64,000 nt of DNA from Flavobacterium filum DSM 17961 (GTDB lineage Bacteria; Bacteroidota; Bacteroidia; Flavobacteriales; Flavobacteriaceae), in the NCBI RefSeq assembly GCF_000425465.1, contig NZ_AUDM01000012.1, positions 1 through 64,000 of the forward strand, given 5' to 3'. Numbering within the stretch: position 1 is the first letter of the stretch; each line of letters begins with the position of its first letter. The translations under genes and the position numbers were made by a program. Of this stretch, positions 28,801 to 36,299 are shown one piece after another. The notes beneath the pieces are model-generated. The model did not search any database. It worked only from the letters and a program-made list of their open reading frames with translations, and had not been told where the DNA came from.

Positions 28801-31388
28801 TGTTGATGTTTTCTACCGATAAAAAGAACTATTCCGTAGGCGAAAAAGCTAAAATTTCCTTTCCATCGAGTGCCGGAGGAAGAGCGTTAATTTCGTTAGA
28901 AAATGGATCACGAGTCGTAAAAACAATATGGGCAACCACTCAAAAAGGTGAAACGAAAGTAGAAATTCCAATCACCGGCGACATGGCTCCGAATGTGTTT
29001 GTGCACATTACCTTATTGCAACCGCACGCTTCTACCTTAAATGATTCTCCGATTCGTTTGTATGGAATTGTGCCGATTGAAGTCATTGATAAAAACACCA
29101 TTCTTGAACCTCAAATCAGTATGCCGGAATTCTTGAAACCGGAGAGTAAAACCAGCATCCGTGTAAGCGAAAAATCTGGCAAAGCGATGACCTATACCTT
29201 GGCGATTGTAGATGATGGTTTGTTGGATTTAACCCGTTTTAAAACCCCAAATGCGTGGAACAGTTTCTATACTCGTGAAGCCTTAGGCGTTAAAACCTGG
29301 GATATTTTTGATGACGTTATTGGAGCGTATGGTGGAAGAATTAACCAAGTTTTCAGTATTGGTGGTGACGAAGATTTAGGCGGAAGCAAAGCCAAAAAAG
29401 CCAATCGTTTTAAACCGGTGGTTATTTATTTAGGACCATTTAAGTTGGAAAAAGGACAAAGCAAAACACATCAAATCAAGTTGCCCAATTACGTTGGTTC
29501 GGTTCGAACAATGGTCGTAGCCGGTGATGTAAATTCAAGTGCATACGGTGCAGCTGAAAAAACCACTCCGGTTAGAAAACCATTGATGGTGTTGGCTTCG
29601 TTGCCGAGAAAAATCTCACCTTCCGAAAAAGTAACGCTTCCGGTAACGCTATTTGCCATGGAATCGAAAGTAAAAAATGTTTCGGTACAAATCAAAACGA
29701 ATAACGGTGTGCGTGTCATAGGAAGCAGTTCACAAAGCGTGACTTTCGCTCAACCTGATGAAAAAATGGCGTATTTCAATTTGGAAGTTGGCAGTGCCAC
29801 CGGATTGGCAAAAGTTCAAATCATTGCCACATCCGGTAATGAAAAAGCAACATATGAAGTTGAATTAGATATCACCAATCCAAACCCGATAACAAATGAG
29901 TTTACCGATGTAGTTTTAGAACCCAATAGCTCTAAAACCATTACTGTTTCTACCTTTGGTGTCGCCGGAAGCAACAAAGCTCAATTGGAAGTTTCGTCTT
30001 TCCCGACGATTGATTTTAGCAGAAGATTGCAGTATCTGATACATTATCCACACGGTTGTTTGGAGCAAACCACGTCGAGTGTGTTTCCGCAATTGTATTT
30101 GGCCGATATTTTCGATTTAGACCAAAACCGTAAAAACGAAATTCAGAAAAACATCAAAATCGGCATTCAAAAATTAGGCGGTTTCCAAATATCAAATGGC
30201 GGATTCTCGTATTGGAGCGGACAAAATTATGCCGACGATTGGAGTTCGTCCTATGTGGGACATTTCTTGATTGAAGCCGAGAAAAAAGGCTATGTATTGC
30301 CACTGAATTTCAAAGCCAAATGGATTGGTTACCAACAAAAAACAGCCAAAGAATGGCGATTTGCCAAAAACGGAAACGATTTTGCTCAAGCCTATCGCTT
30401 ATATACGTTGGCTTTGGCCGGTTCGCCCGATATGGCTTCGATGAACCGTTTGCGAGAAACCACCGGAATTTCCAACGAAAGTAAATTGCGTTTGGCGGCT
30501 GCGTATGCCTTAGCGGGACAAAAACAAGCCGCTCAAAGCGTGTTTAACCAAAGCAAAATTGACGATTCCAATCCAAATTATTATTACTATTACGGATCGT
30601 CTGACCGCAATAAAGCGATGGCATTGGAAACTTTGATACTGTTAGGCAATAAACAACGAGCGTTCAAAATGGCGACCGATTTGGCTAAAAATATGGCTTC
30701 CAACCAATGGATGAGCACGCAAACCACGGCGTATAGTTTGTATGCCATGTCTAAATTTGCTCAACAAAATGGAGGAAAAGGGGTAGCGATTACTTACTCC
30801 GTTAATGGAAAACCGGAGAGCATCAAAACCGCAAAATCGTTGGCCAATCGAAACTTAGCAATCAAAACCGGAAGCAATATCATTACAGTCAGAAACACCC
30901 AATCCAACACCTTGTATGTGCGGGTGCTCACGAGTGGTATTTTGCCGATTGGGCAGGAAAAAGCCATGCAAAGCAAGTTGTTTACCAATTTGGTTTTCAA
31001 AAACCGAAGCGGAGCACCGGTGAATGTGACTAAAATTGCTCAAGGAACAGAGTTTGTTGCTGAAATCACCATCCGAAACCAAACCAATGAACGATTGGAA
31101 AACGTGGCATTGACGCAAATTTTACCGTCAGGATTTGAAATTGTGAACACGCGTTTCACCGATTTTGGCAGTTTTGGCAATAACGTAGCCGACCATATCG
31201 ACATTCGCGACGACCGCACCAATTTCTATTTTGGTCTCAAAGCCAACGAGTCCAGAACGTTCCAAATGCTGTTGAATGCGTCGTATTTGGGTCGTTACTA
31301 TTTGCCGGGCATGCAAGCCGAAGCGATGTACGACAACACGTATGCGGCACGAACCTTGGGGCAGTGGGTGGAAGTGGTGAAGGATTAA
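25890..31388 (+). CDS. Alpha-2-macroglobulin-family lipoprotein with thioester motif
   Basis: An 1832-residue lipoprotein (signal ending VVVLHSC, Cys19). It follows the bacterial A2M layout: macroglobulin domains from about residue 130, a bait region, A2M domain (FKPVVIYLGPFKLEKGQ), then the thioester segment CLEQ at 1390-1393 within HPHGCLEQTTSSVFPQLYL, and a C-terminal alpha-alpha barrel. The thioester traps attacking proteases, protecting the periplasm/cell envelope. Residues about 451-494 are an extreme Asp/Glu/Tyr-rich insert. In many bacteria this gene is adjacent to pbpC; here pbpC is 2.5 kb downstream in the same direction. No proteolytic domain is present. Confidence 0.93.
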   Translation: MSIKRLMQLFVAVVVLHSCGKKVSTEEFNSDFSKYENYILSFSSGLQSAHSDIRVTLAFDKTEWQPNQEIDAGLFDISPSVKGKMVALASNTIAFVPEKPLEQDTEYRIIFKLSKLIKTEKGLEEFKFSVKTVKQDFTVNLLDLQSYSRELNYLNGTIQTSDWMDLETATKLVEATQNGKNLKLKFDKALSTKTEFKFIIDSIQRKVEDSKITISWNGKSFNIDQKGSVEYDIPGKNNFKIVGMEVGDEDNQSLFINFSDPIKKGQDLQGLVAVETAQTSKFIIEGNLLKVYFSEPLKGDLLVEVFQGISSDEGYKMKETHSQRVAFNEMKPNIRFVKNGTILPSSNNLKINFESANLKAVDVKVYKIYKNNILQFLQDNNLNGKRNLRKVASPVTKQTINLLDKKLPNYSKWNTFAIDLSKIITPEPGAIYRVEMSFKKSYSLYSCSNSVSDSEQESEEDGDEVRSNDDDYYDYYWYDDYDWYDSKDPCELDYYRRGPIGMNVLASDLGVIAKRGENGSYTFAVTNIVNTQPISGAKVELYDFQQQKLASGTTNAEGMVAFQVEKYAFFAIVSKDKQAIYVKLDEGYSLSVSNFDVSGEKLQKGLKGYIYGERGVWRPGDTLFLGFMLNDAASKLDKSHPIKFKLNDPTGKLTFQSVQKYNALNHYKFIIPTREAHPTGSWEAVISVGGARFYKNIKIETIKPNRLKIKNKFDSEILSTSKINTGQIEVAWLHGAVAKDLKMEMQAKIMQQKTTFKGFANYNFDDPIRQFETEETNIFSGKVNAEGKATVSFQPKVSTESPGMLKASLMTKVYENGGDFSTDVMVATLSPYQTYIGLKTPEPNKYGLLETGKMNRYDIVTLDEKGNPKAVQNLKVQVYKVEWRWWWDASYDNLSSYVSSNSTTAFKNFTVNTNSSGKVSFQFKNEENEWGRYLIRVTDEEGGHATGSTVMIDWPYWSGKTRNTDSSNASMLMFSTDKKNYSVGEKAKISFPSSAGGRALISLENGSRVVKTIWATTQKGETKVEIPITGDMAPNVFVHITLLQPHASTLNDSPIRLYGIVPIEVIDKNTILEPQISMPEFLKPESKTSIRVSEKSGKAMTYTLAIVDDGLLDLTRFKTPNAWNSFYTREALGVKTWDIFDDVIGAYGGRINQVFSIGGDEDLGGSKAKKANRFKPVVIYLGPFKLEKGQSKTHQIKLPNYVGSVRTMVVAGDVNSSAYGAAEKTTPVRKPLMVLASLPRKISPSEKVTLPVTLFAMESKVKNVSVQIKTNNGVRVIGSSSQSVTFAQPDEKMAYFNLEVGSATGLAKVQIIATSGNEKATYEVELDITNPNPITNEFTDVVLEPNSSKTITVSTFGVAGSNKAQLEVSSFPTIDFSRRLQYLIHYPHGCLEQTTSSVFPQLYLADIFDLDQNRKNEIQKNIKIGIQKLGGFQISNGGFSYWSGQNYADDWSSSYVGHFLIEAEKKGYVLPLNFKAKWIGYQQKTAKEWRFAKNGNDFAQAYRLYTLALAGSPDMASMNRLRETTGISNESKLRLAAAYALAGQKQAAQSVFNQSKIDDSNPNYYYYYGSSDRNKAMALETLILLGNKQRAFKMATDLAKNMASNQWMSTQTTAYSLYAMSKFAQQNGGKGVAITYSVNGKPESIKTAKSLANRNLAIKTGSNIITVRNTQSNTLYVRVLTSGILPIGQEKAMQSKLFTNLVFKNRSGAPVNVTKIAQGTEFVAEITIRNQTNERLENVALTQILPSGFEIVNTRFTDFGSFGNNVADHIDIRDDRTNFYFGLKANESRTFQMLLNASYLGRYYLPGMQAEAMYDNTYAARTLGQWVEVVKD

Positions 31389-31428
31389 AGCGAAATTTAA
31401 AGTACTAATAAAAAAATATAATTATGTT

Positions 31429-31617
31429 ATGAAGTTTGGTTTATCAGTTTTTTTAATTGTTTTAGGAACATTTATATTTATCATTACATTTATCGATGGC
31501 AGAAAACGTAAAGCAGAATTAACAACATCATATGTAATGCATTTAAAAGGCTATTTTGGAGGCTTAATTTTATTTATAATCGGGTTGATTATCCTTTTAA
31601 AGTTAGTTAATTTTTAG
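31429..31617 (+). CDS. Small two-span membrane protein, 62 aa
   Basis: ATG at 31429 gives a 62-residue protein with spans at about 3-21 and 43-60, joined by a charged loop (DGRKRKAEL). No family is recognised. It starts 40 bp after the A2M gene in the same direction but has a different composition from it, being very AT-rich. It could be part of the accessory interval between A2M and pbpC. Confidence 0.5.
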   Translation: MKFGLSVFLIVLGTFIFIITFIDGRKRKAELTTSYVMHLKGYFGGLILFIIGLIILLKLVNF

Positions 31618-31675
31618 TTTATTTTTAAATCAAGTTTTTTTAGATTATTAAAAGTTTGATCATTTGTACAGTTAT

Positions 31676-31722
31676 GTCATTCCGATTTTCCTCCTCGTTG
31701 TGTCATTCCGACGCAGGAGGAA
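31676..31722. repeat. GTCATTCCGA repeat with TTCCTCCT/AGGAGGAA inverted pair
   Basis: Two copies of GTCATTCCGA 26 bp apart surround TTCCTCCT (31688-31695), which pairs with AGGAGGAA (31715-31722). The phrase GTCATTCCGACGCAGGAGGA is, to my knowledge, a common dispersed repeat in Flavobacteriaceae genomes. Confidence 0.65.
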
Positions 31723-31820
31723 TCTCATAAAGATTGAGTCGATGTATTTTCATTTTTTATCTGAATATCTGCTTACTGAAAACTGGCAACTTTATATGAA
31801 GCCAATCCCTCTTTCCATTC

Positions 31821-31922
31821 CAAGCTTGTTTGCCAAAGCTGTTTTTTCTAAGCCGACCCAAGAGCTTCTTTTAGTCGCTTTGGGTCCGCAAGAAAAAAGC
31901 AGCTTTGGCTGCACAAGGCTTT
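31821..31922. repeat. Long imperfect hairpin element
   Basis: Outer arms at 31821-31849 and 31891-31922 pair over about 27 bases with small bulges (CCAAAGCTGTTTTTTCT against AGAAAAAAGCAGCTTTGG). An inner pair GACCCAA/TTGGGTC (31855-31861, 31880-31886) gives a second stem. It resembles a REP-like or small non-autonomous repeat element. Confidence 0.65.
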
Positions 31923-32069
31923 GCATTTCAATCGGGGCTAGGGGGGTTGGTCCTAGATTTGGAGATATGAATGAGGTTTTAATTAAGAAAATTTATTAAC
32001 CACATAAGGTAGTTCGTCGGATGCTGGGCTTACTAATCGTAATAATGTTGAACTTCAAATTTTTAAAGT

Positions 32070-32708
32070 ATGAAATTATGTAGTTTTTTTATGCTATTAA
32101 GTGCGTTAGTCTCATTTTCACAAAATGATACACTATCAACTTTTGATGTAAAAAAAGTTTGGAATATAGAAGAACAAAAATATTATTATTATGAAAAATT
32201 AAATTTAAAAGACGATACATTTAGCCCTACTAATTACATTTTGATAGATAATAAGGTTATCAAATCGAAAAATAAATTTGAAATTATAAAAGATGGATTT
32301 TTAGTAAAAGAGATTATCTTTAATACAAATGATAATAAAAAAACAGTGAATATTGTCTATGAAAAAAATATGCTTTATAAAATTCACTGCGAAGAAAGTT
32401 CTTTAAAAAAAATTGAGGTTTTCAAAGATTCGCTTATTATGAAAGAGTTTTTTTATGGACTTAATAATCGTATTTATAATTATCATCACACAGATTTTGG
32501 ATATTTTTTATTTGATCATTTTAATAGCAAGATTTATAAATACAAGGTAATTGTGAAAAAATCTAAAATAGTCAATAAAGTGTTAATTGATACCATAAAT
32601 GAAAGCGAAATAGCTCAAGACGTTAAAGGTGAATATTTTTATACAAATGATTTTAATGAATCTAGTGAGATTTTTGACAGATTTGTTAATTTATGTTCTA
32701 ATGGGTGA
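32070..32708 (+). CDS. Hypothetical secreted protein, 212 aa
   Basis: A signal peptide (MKLCSFFMLLSALVSFSQ) precedes about 194 residues that are Lys/Asn/Ile/Tyr-rich and lack any motif I recognise. The composition is markedly more AT-rich than the A2M and pbpC genes around it, consistent with acquisition. There is no T9SS tail and no lipobox. It may be periplasmic or outer-membrane associated. Confidence 0.6.
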   Translation: MKLCSFFMLLSALVSFSQNDTLSTFDVKKVWNIEEQKYYYYEKLNLKDDTFSPTNYILIDNKVIKSKNKFEIIKDGFLVKEIIFNTNDNKKTVNIVYEKNMLYKIHCEESSLKKIEVFKDSLIMKEFFYGLNNRIYNYHHTDFGYFLFDHFNSKIYKYKVIVKKSKIVNKVLIDTINESEIAQDVKGEYFYTNDFNESSEIFDRFVNLCSNG

Positions 32709-32874
32709 TACGCAAAATAAATAGCTATAGATTAGCAGTAGCAAAAGATAAATGGATTTGCCTGTATTGAATTTCTAATTATGCTCAATTTAGATATGTA
32801 TTTAATGCTATAATTTGAAAATAGGTTTAGGTTAAAAGCACTTTATAAATTTATATGAAAAAAAAGATTTAGTT

Positions 32875-33813
32875 ATGAATTCAAATTATATTGAAAAAAT
32901 ATTTGGTAAGCCAAGAAATGAATTGTTGTTAATAGATATAGAGGAATATTTCTCATCACCTCAAGAGGAAACATCTGTTGTAGAATTTAAGAGTGGTGAA
33001 GTGGAAATAAATGATATTTTTAAAGAAGTAACGGCATTTCTTAATACTGAAGGAGGTTTACTTATAATTGGTTCACCAAGAGAGGTTAATAAAACAATAG
33101 GTAAAACTACTATTAAGATTTGTCAAGGATCATTAACTTATTCTAATTTTAAAAATAAAGATTGGCTCTATCAAAAAATTGCTTCTAACATTGTTCCTTC
33201 CCCAACGAATATAAAAATTGAGGAATTTATTACTTCTAATGGAAATATATTCATAATTGATATTCCTCAAAGTTTAAATCCCCCACACCAATCATTGTCA
33301 GATGGGAGATATTATTTAAGACTTGAACGAGATGCAAAGCCAGCACCTCATGGTATTGTACAAGCATTATTTAATAAAAGGAGAGTTCCTTTAATTGCAG
33401 CAACTATTCAAGTTGAACAATTTAATGATTTAAATGATAAAGTCACAATTAGCTTAAGAAATGAATCAAGTTTTCCTGCTGAAAAAGTTTCTTTTATAAT
33501 TGATGTTTATAATGTAGAAAGTATTAATTCATCTTATAGTTTTAAATTTTTTAAAGATACTTTAGGGAATAAATTTTCTTTATCAAATCATTCTAATCAT
33601 GTACTAGTTCAAGTTATAAGTATACCAATAGAATTTAATATAAAACATTATAATAAGGAATATTTAGTTTTTGTAGCATATTGGTGTAAAGATTTAGATT
33701 TTGACTTCAAATATTTTACGTTTTCTCCAATTGAGAGTAAAGTTGTAACAGAGGCAACATTTAAGGAAGGTAAATTATTAAGTGAAGAATTAGAAAGATT
33801 ATCTAAACTTTAG
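32875..33813 (+). CDS. Schlafen AlbA_2-domain protein
   Basis: The first 170 residues match an AlbA_2 (Schlafen-type) domain: EETSVVEFKSGEVEINDIFKE holds the EFK motif, AFLNTEGGLLIIG the glycine-rich block, and GRYYLRLERDAKPAP the late strand. In bacteria this domain occurs in putative transcription regulators and nucleic-acid-binding proteins; some Schlafen-type proteins are nucleases. The C-terminal 130 residues look like a beta-rich domain I cannot name. The gene is very AT-rich and sits in the accessory interval. A defence or regulatory role is possible but not shown. Confidence 0.72.
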   Translation: MNSNYIEKIFGKPRNELLLIDIEEYFSSPQEETSVVEFKSGEVEINDIFKEVTAFLNTEGGLLIIGSPREVNKTIGKTTIKICQGSLTYSNFKNKDWLYQKIASNIVPSPTNIKIEEFITSNGNIFIIDIPQSLNPPHQSLSDGRYYLRLERDAKPAPHGIVQALFNKRRVPLIAATIQVEQFNDLNDKVTISLRNESSFPAEKVSFIIDVYNVESINSSYSFKFFKDTLGNKFSLSNHSNHVLVQVISIPIEFNIKHYNKEYLVFVAYWCKDLDFDFKYFTFSPIESKVVTEATFKEGKLLSEELERLSKL

Positions 33814-33902
33814 TCAAAAAAATAATCATTTGAGAATAGAAATTATTGATAATTTTTTACTCTAAAAAGCTATATTGATTAACTAAAATTGTAATCAACT
33901 CC

Positions 33903-36269
33903 GTGCTCAAACCCCTCCTCCATAAAACCAAAACCAAAATCCTTCAACACAAAATCAAATCCATTTTGTTTTTGCTGGTGTTGATTGGTTATTATTTTTG
34001 TTTACCACGAACGCTTTTTTATGAACCCTATTCCACCGTTATCGAAAGCAAAGAAGGTAATTTATTGGGAGCTAAAATCGCTCGTGATGGGCAATGGCGA
34101 TTTCCGGCGGCGGATAGTGTGCCTGAGAAATTTCAACAATGCATCATCGCTTTTGAAGACCAACATTTTTATTATCATCCCGGTTTTAATCCGATTTCGA
34201 TGTGGAATGCTTTCAGGCAAAACCGCAAGGCCAATCGCGTCGTCCGAGGCGGAAGTACGTTAACCCAACAAGTCATTCGCCTTTCCCGAAAAGGAAAAAA
34301 CAGAACGTATTTTGAAAAAATTATCGAAGTAGTTTTGGCTACTCGCTTAGAACTGCGTCATTCTAAAAAAGAAATCTTAAAATTGTATGCGGCTCAAGCT
34401 CCGTTTGGCAGTAACGTGGTGGGTTTGGAAATGGCTTCGTGGCGGTATTTTGGCGTGCAATCGCATCAGTTATCGTGGGCAGAAACGGCTACGTTAGCAG
34501 TTTTACCGAATGCTCCAAGCTTAATTTATCCCGGAAAAAACCAACAACGATTACTGGAAAAACGCAATCGGTTGTTGCAAAAATTGTATGAGAATAATGT
34601 TTTGGATAAACTTTCATACGAAATGGCGTTGCAAGAACCGTTGCCTCAAAAACCGTTTGACTTACCGCAAATGGCTCCGCATTTATTACAAAAAACAGCC
34701 AAAAAGCAAGAAGGTCAAAAAGTAAAAACGACTATTGATTTTGCCTTACAAGAACGCTTGAATCAGATTGCTCTAAATTATTATTACCAATACAAACAAA
34801 ATGAGGTGTACAACTTGGCCATTTTGGTGGTGGATGTCGAAACCCGTAATATTGTGGGTTATGTGGGTAATGCTCCCACCGACAAAAACCACCAAAAAGA
34901 TGTCGATATTATTTCGGCACCGCGAAGTTCAGGAAGTATTTTGAAACCGTTGCTTTTTGCCGGAATGTTGGATGAAGGCGAATTGTTACCCAATACCTTA
35001 GTTCCCGATATTCCCACACAAATTTCGGGTTACACTCCGCAAAATTTTAATTTAACGTATGATGGAGCGGTTCCGGCAAGACGGGCTTTGTCACGGTCGT
35101 TGAATATTCCGTCGGTGTTAATGTTGCAGGATTTTGGCGTGTATCGGTTTTATGACCAATTGCAACAATACGGTTTTACGACGATGAAACGGCATCCGAA
35201 TCATTACGGTTTGTCGCTCATTTTAGGTGGAGCCGAAACCAGTTTGTGGGATTTGTGTAAAACGTATGCAGGACTAACCGGAACATTAAATCAATACCCA
35301 AAAAACAATTTTCAATACCGTAAAAATGAATTTTCGGAGTTGAATTATGATTCGGATAAAAAAGTGGATTTCGGAAAATTATCCTATCAAAAAAATATCG
35401 TAGGAGCCGGTTCCATTTATTTGACCTATGAAGCCATGAAAGAAGTCAACCGTCCCGAAGGCGATGAAGCGTGGCGATTTTACGATTCGTCATTACCAAT
35501 AGCATGGAAAACCGGGACGAGTTTTGGGAATCGGGATGCGTGGGCGGTTGGAACGAGTAAAAAATATGTTGTTGGAATTTGGGTTGGTAACGCTACCGGA
35601 GAAGGTCGTCCGTTGCTCACAGGTGTAAGTCATGCCGCTCCGATTTTGTTTGACGTATTTAATTTATTGCCCAGAAGCAATTGGTTTGAAAAGCCATTGA
35701 ACAACATGCAACAAGCTGAAGTTTGTGCTAAAAGCGGTTATTTAGCCAATGAAAATTGTCCGAAAAGCAAACAATGGATTCCGGTCACGGCCAAACAAAC
35801 GGAACAATGTGCGTATCACAAACTAATCCATTTAGACAAAACAGAACAATTTCGCGTAAATAGCAATTGTGAAAATGTAGATGAAATGGTCACTAAATCG
35901 TGGTTTGTTTTGCCTCCGGTAATGGAATGGTATTATAAAAGTAAAAACATGGATTATTGGGTTTTGCCACCATTTCGTTCGGATTGTGAAGACAACCAAA
36001 CGCCTTTTATGGATTTTATTTATCCGAAGGCAGATAGCAAATTATACTTAACCAAAAATTTTGACAGCGAAGTACAACCGATTATTTTAAAAGTAGCTCA
36101 TTCGCAACCTAATATCAAATTGTATTGGTATGTAAACAATACGTATTTGGGCATCACTCAAAACTTTCACGATATGCCGTTGAAAGCGACTTCAGGAATT
36201 CATTACATAACGGTGGTGGATGAAAATGGAGGAGAGATTAAGCGAAAAGTGGAATTGGTGGTAGAATAA
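33903..36269 (+). CDS. pbpC: Penicillin-binding protein 1C (bifunctional peptidoglycan synthase)
   Basis: PBP1C polymerises and may crosslink peptidoglycan from the inner membrane. A signal anchor (about 21-36) precedes the GT51 glycosyltransferase with E85 in AFEDQHFYYHPG and RGGSTLTQQVIRL. The transpeptidase has SxxK at 345-348 (SILK), SLN near 395 and KTG at 536-538. The tail contains a BiPBP_C domain with cysteines (CAKSGYLANENCPKSK). The start is GTG at 33903; the next in-frame Met is inside the glycosyltransferase, so GTG is likely real. It is the usual partner of the A2M gene upstream. A terminator follows. Confidence 0.93.
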   Translation: MLKPLLHKTKTKILQHKIKSILFLLVLIGYYFCLPRTLFYEPYSTVIESKEGNLLGAKIARDGQWRFPAADSVPEKFQQCIIAFEDQHFYYHPGFNPISMWNAFRQNRKANRVVRGGSTLTQQVIRLSRKGKNRTYFEKIIEVVLATRLELRHSKKEILKLYAAQAPFGSNVVGLEMASWRYFGVQSHQLSWAETATLAVLPNAPSLIYPGKNQQRLLEKRNRLLQKLYENNVLDKLSYEMALQEPLPQKPFDLPQMAPHLLQKTAKKQEGQKVKTTIDFALQERLNQIALNYYYQYKQNEVYNLAILVVDVETRNIVGYVGNAPTDKNHQKDVDIISAPRSSGSILKPLLFAGMLDEGELLPNTLVPDIPTQISGYTPQNFNLTYDGAVPARRALSRSLNIPSVLMLQDFGVYRFYDQLQQYGFTTMKRHPNHYGLSLILGGAETSLWDLCKTYAGLTGTLNQYPKNNFQYRKNEFSELNYDSDKKVDFGKLSYQKNIVGAGSIYLTYEAMKEVNRPEGDEAWRFYDSSLPIAWKTGTSFGNRDAWAVGTSKKYVVGIWVGNATGEGRPLLTGVSHAAPILFDVFNLLPRSNWFEKPLNNMQQAEVCAKSGYLANENCPKSKQWIPVTAKQTEQCAYHKLIHLDKTEQFRVNSNCENVDEMVTKSWFVLPPVMEWYYKSKNMDYWVLPPFRSDCEDNQTPFMDFIYPKADSKLYLTKNFDSEVQPIILKVAHSQPNIKLYWYVNNTYLGITQNFHDMPLKATSGIHYITVVDENGGEIKRKVELVVE

Positions 36270-36272
36270 AAA

Positions 36273-36294
36273 AACCGCCTCAAGTGAGACGGTT
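36273..36294. terminator. Terminator behind pbpC, possibly shared with the convergent repeat-protein gene
   Basis: Stem AACCG-CTCA/TGAG-CGGTT with one mismatch and a short loop; A-run on the left. The T-tract on the plus side is weak, so it may act mainly on the minus strand. Confidence 0.6.
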
Positions 36295-36299
36295 CAGTG

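Larger units (their letters stand above)
31618..32069. other. Gene-free interval with dispersed-repeat-like elements
   Basis: No convincing gene in these 450 bases. It contains a GTCATTCCGA direct repeat (31676-31685, 31702-31711), an inverted TTCCTCCT/AGGAGGAA pair, a 100-base imperfect hairpin at 31821-31922 and a G-rich tail (GGGGCTAGGGGGG). An open frame here (31664-31999) appears only because the repeats lack stops. Confidence 0.6.

Noticed and set aside
31664..31999. Open frame of 111 codons between A2M and the accessory genes
   Set aside because: It lies wholly on the repeat and hairpin elements, its composition is that of the repeats, and it has no recognisable motif or good leader.
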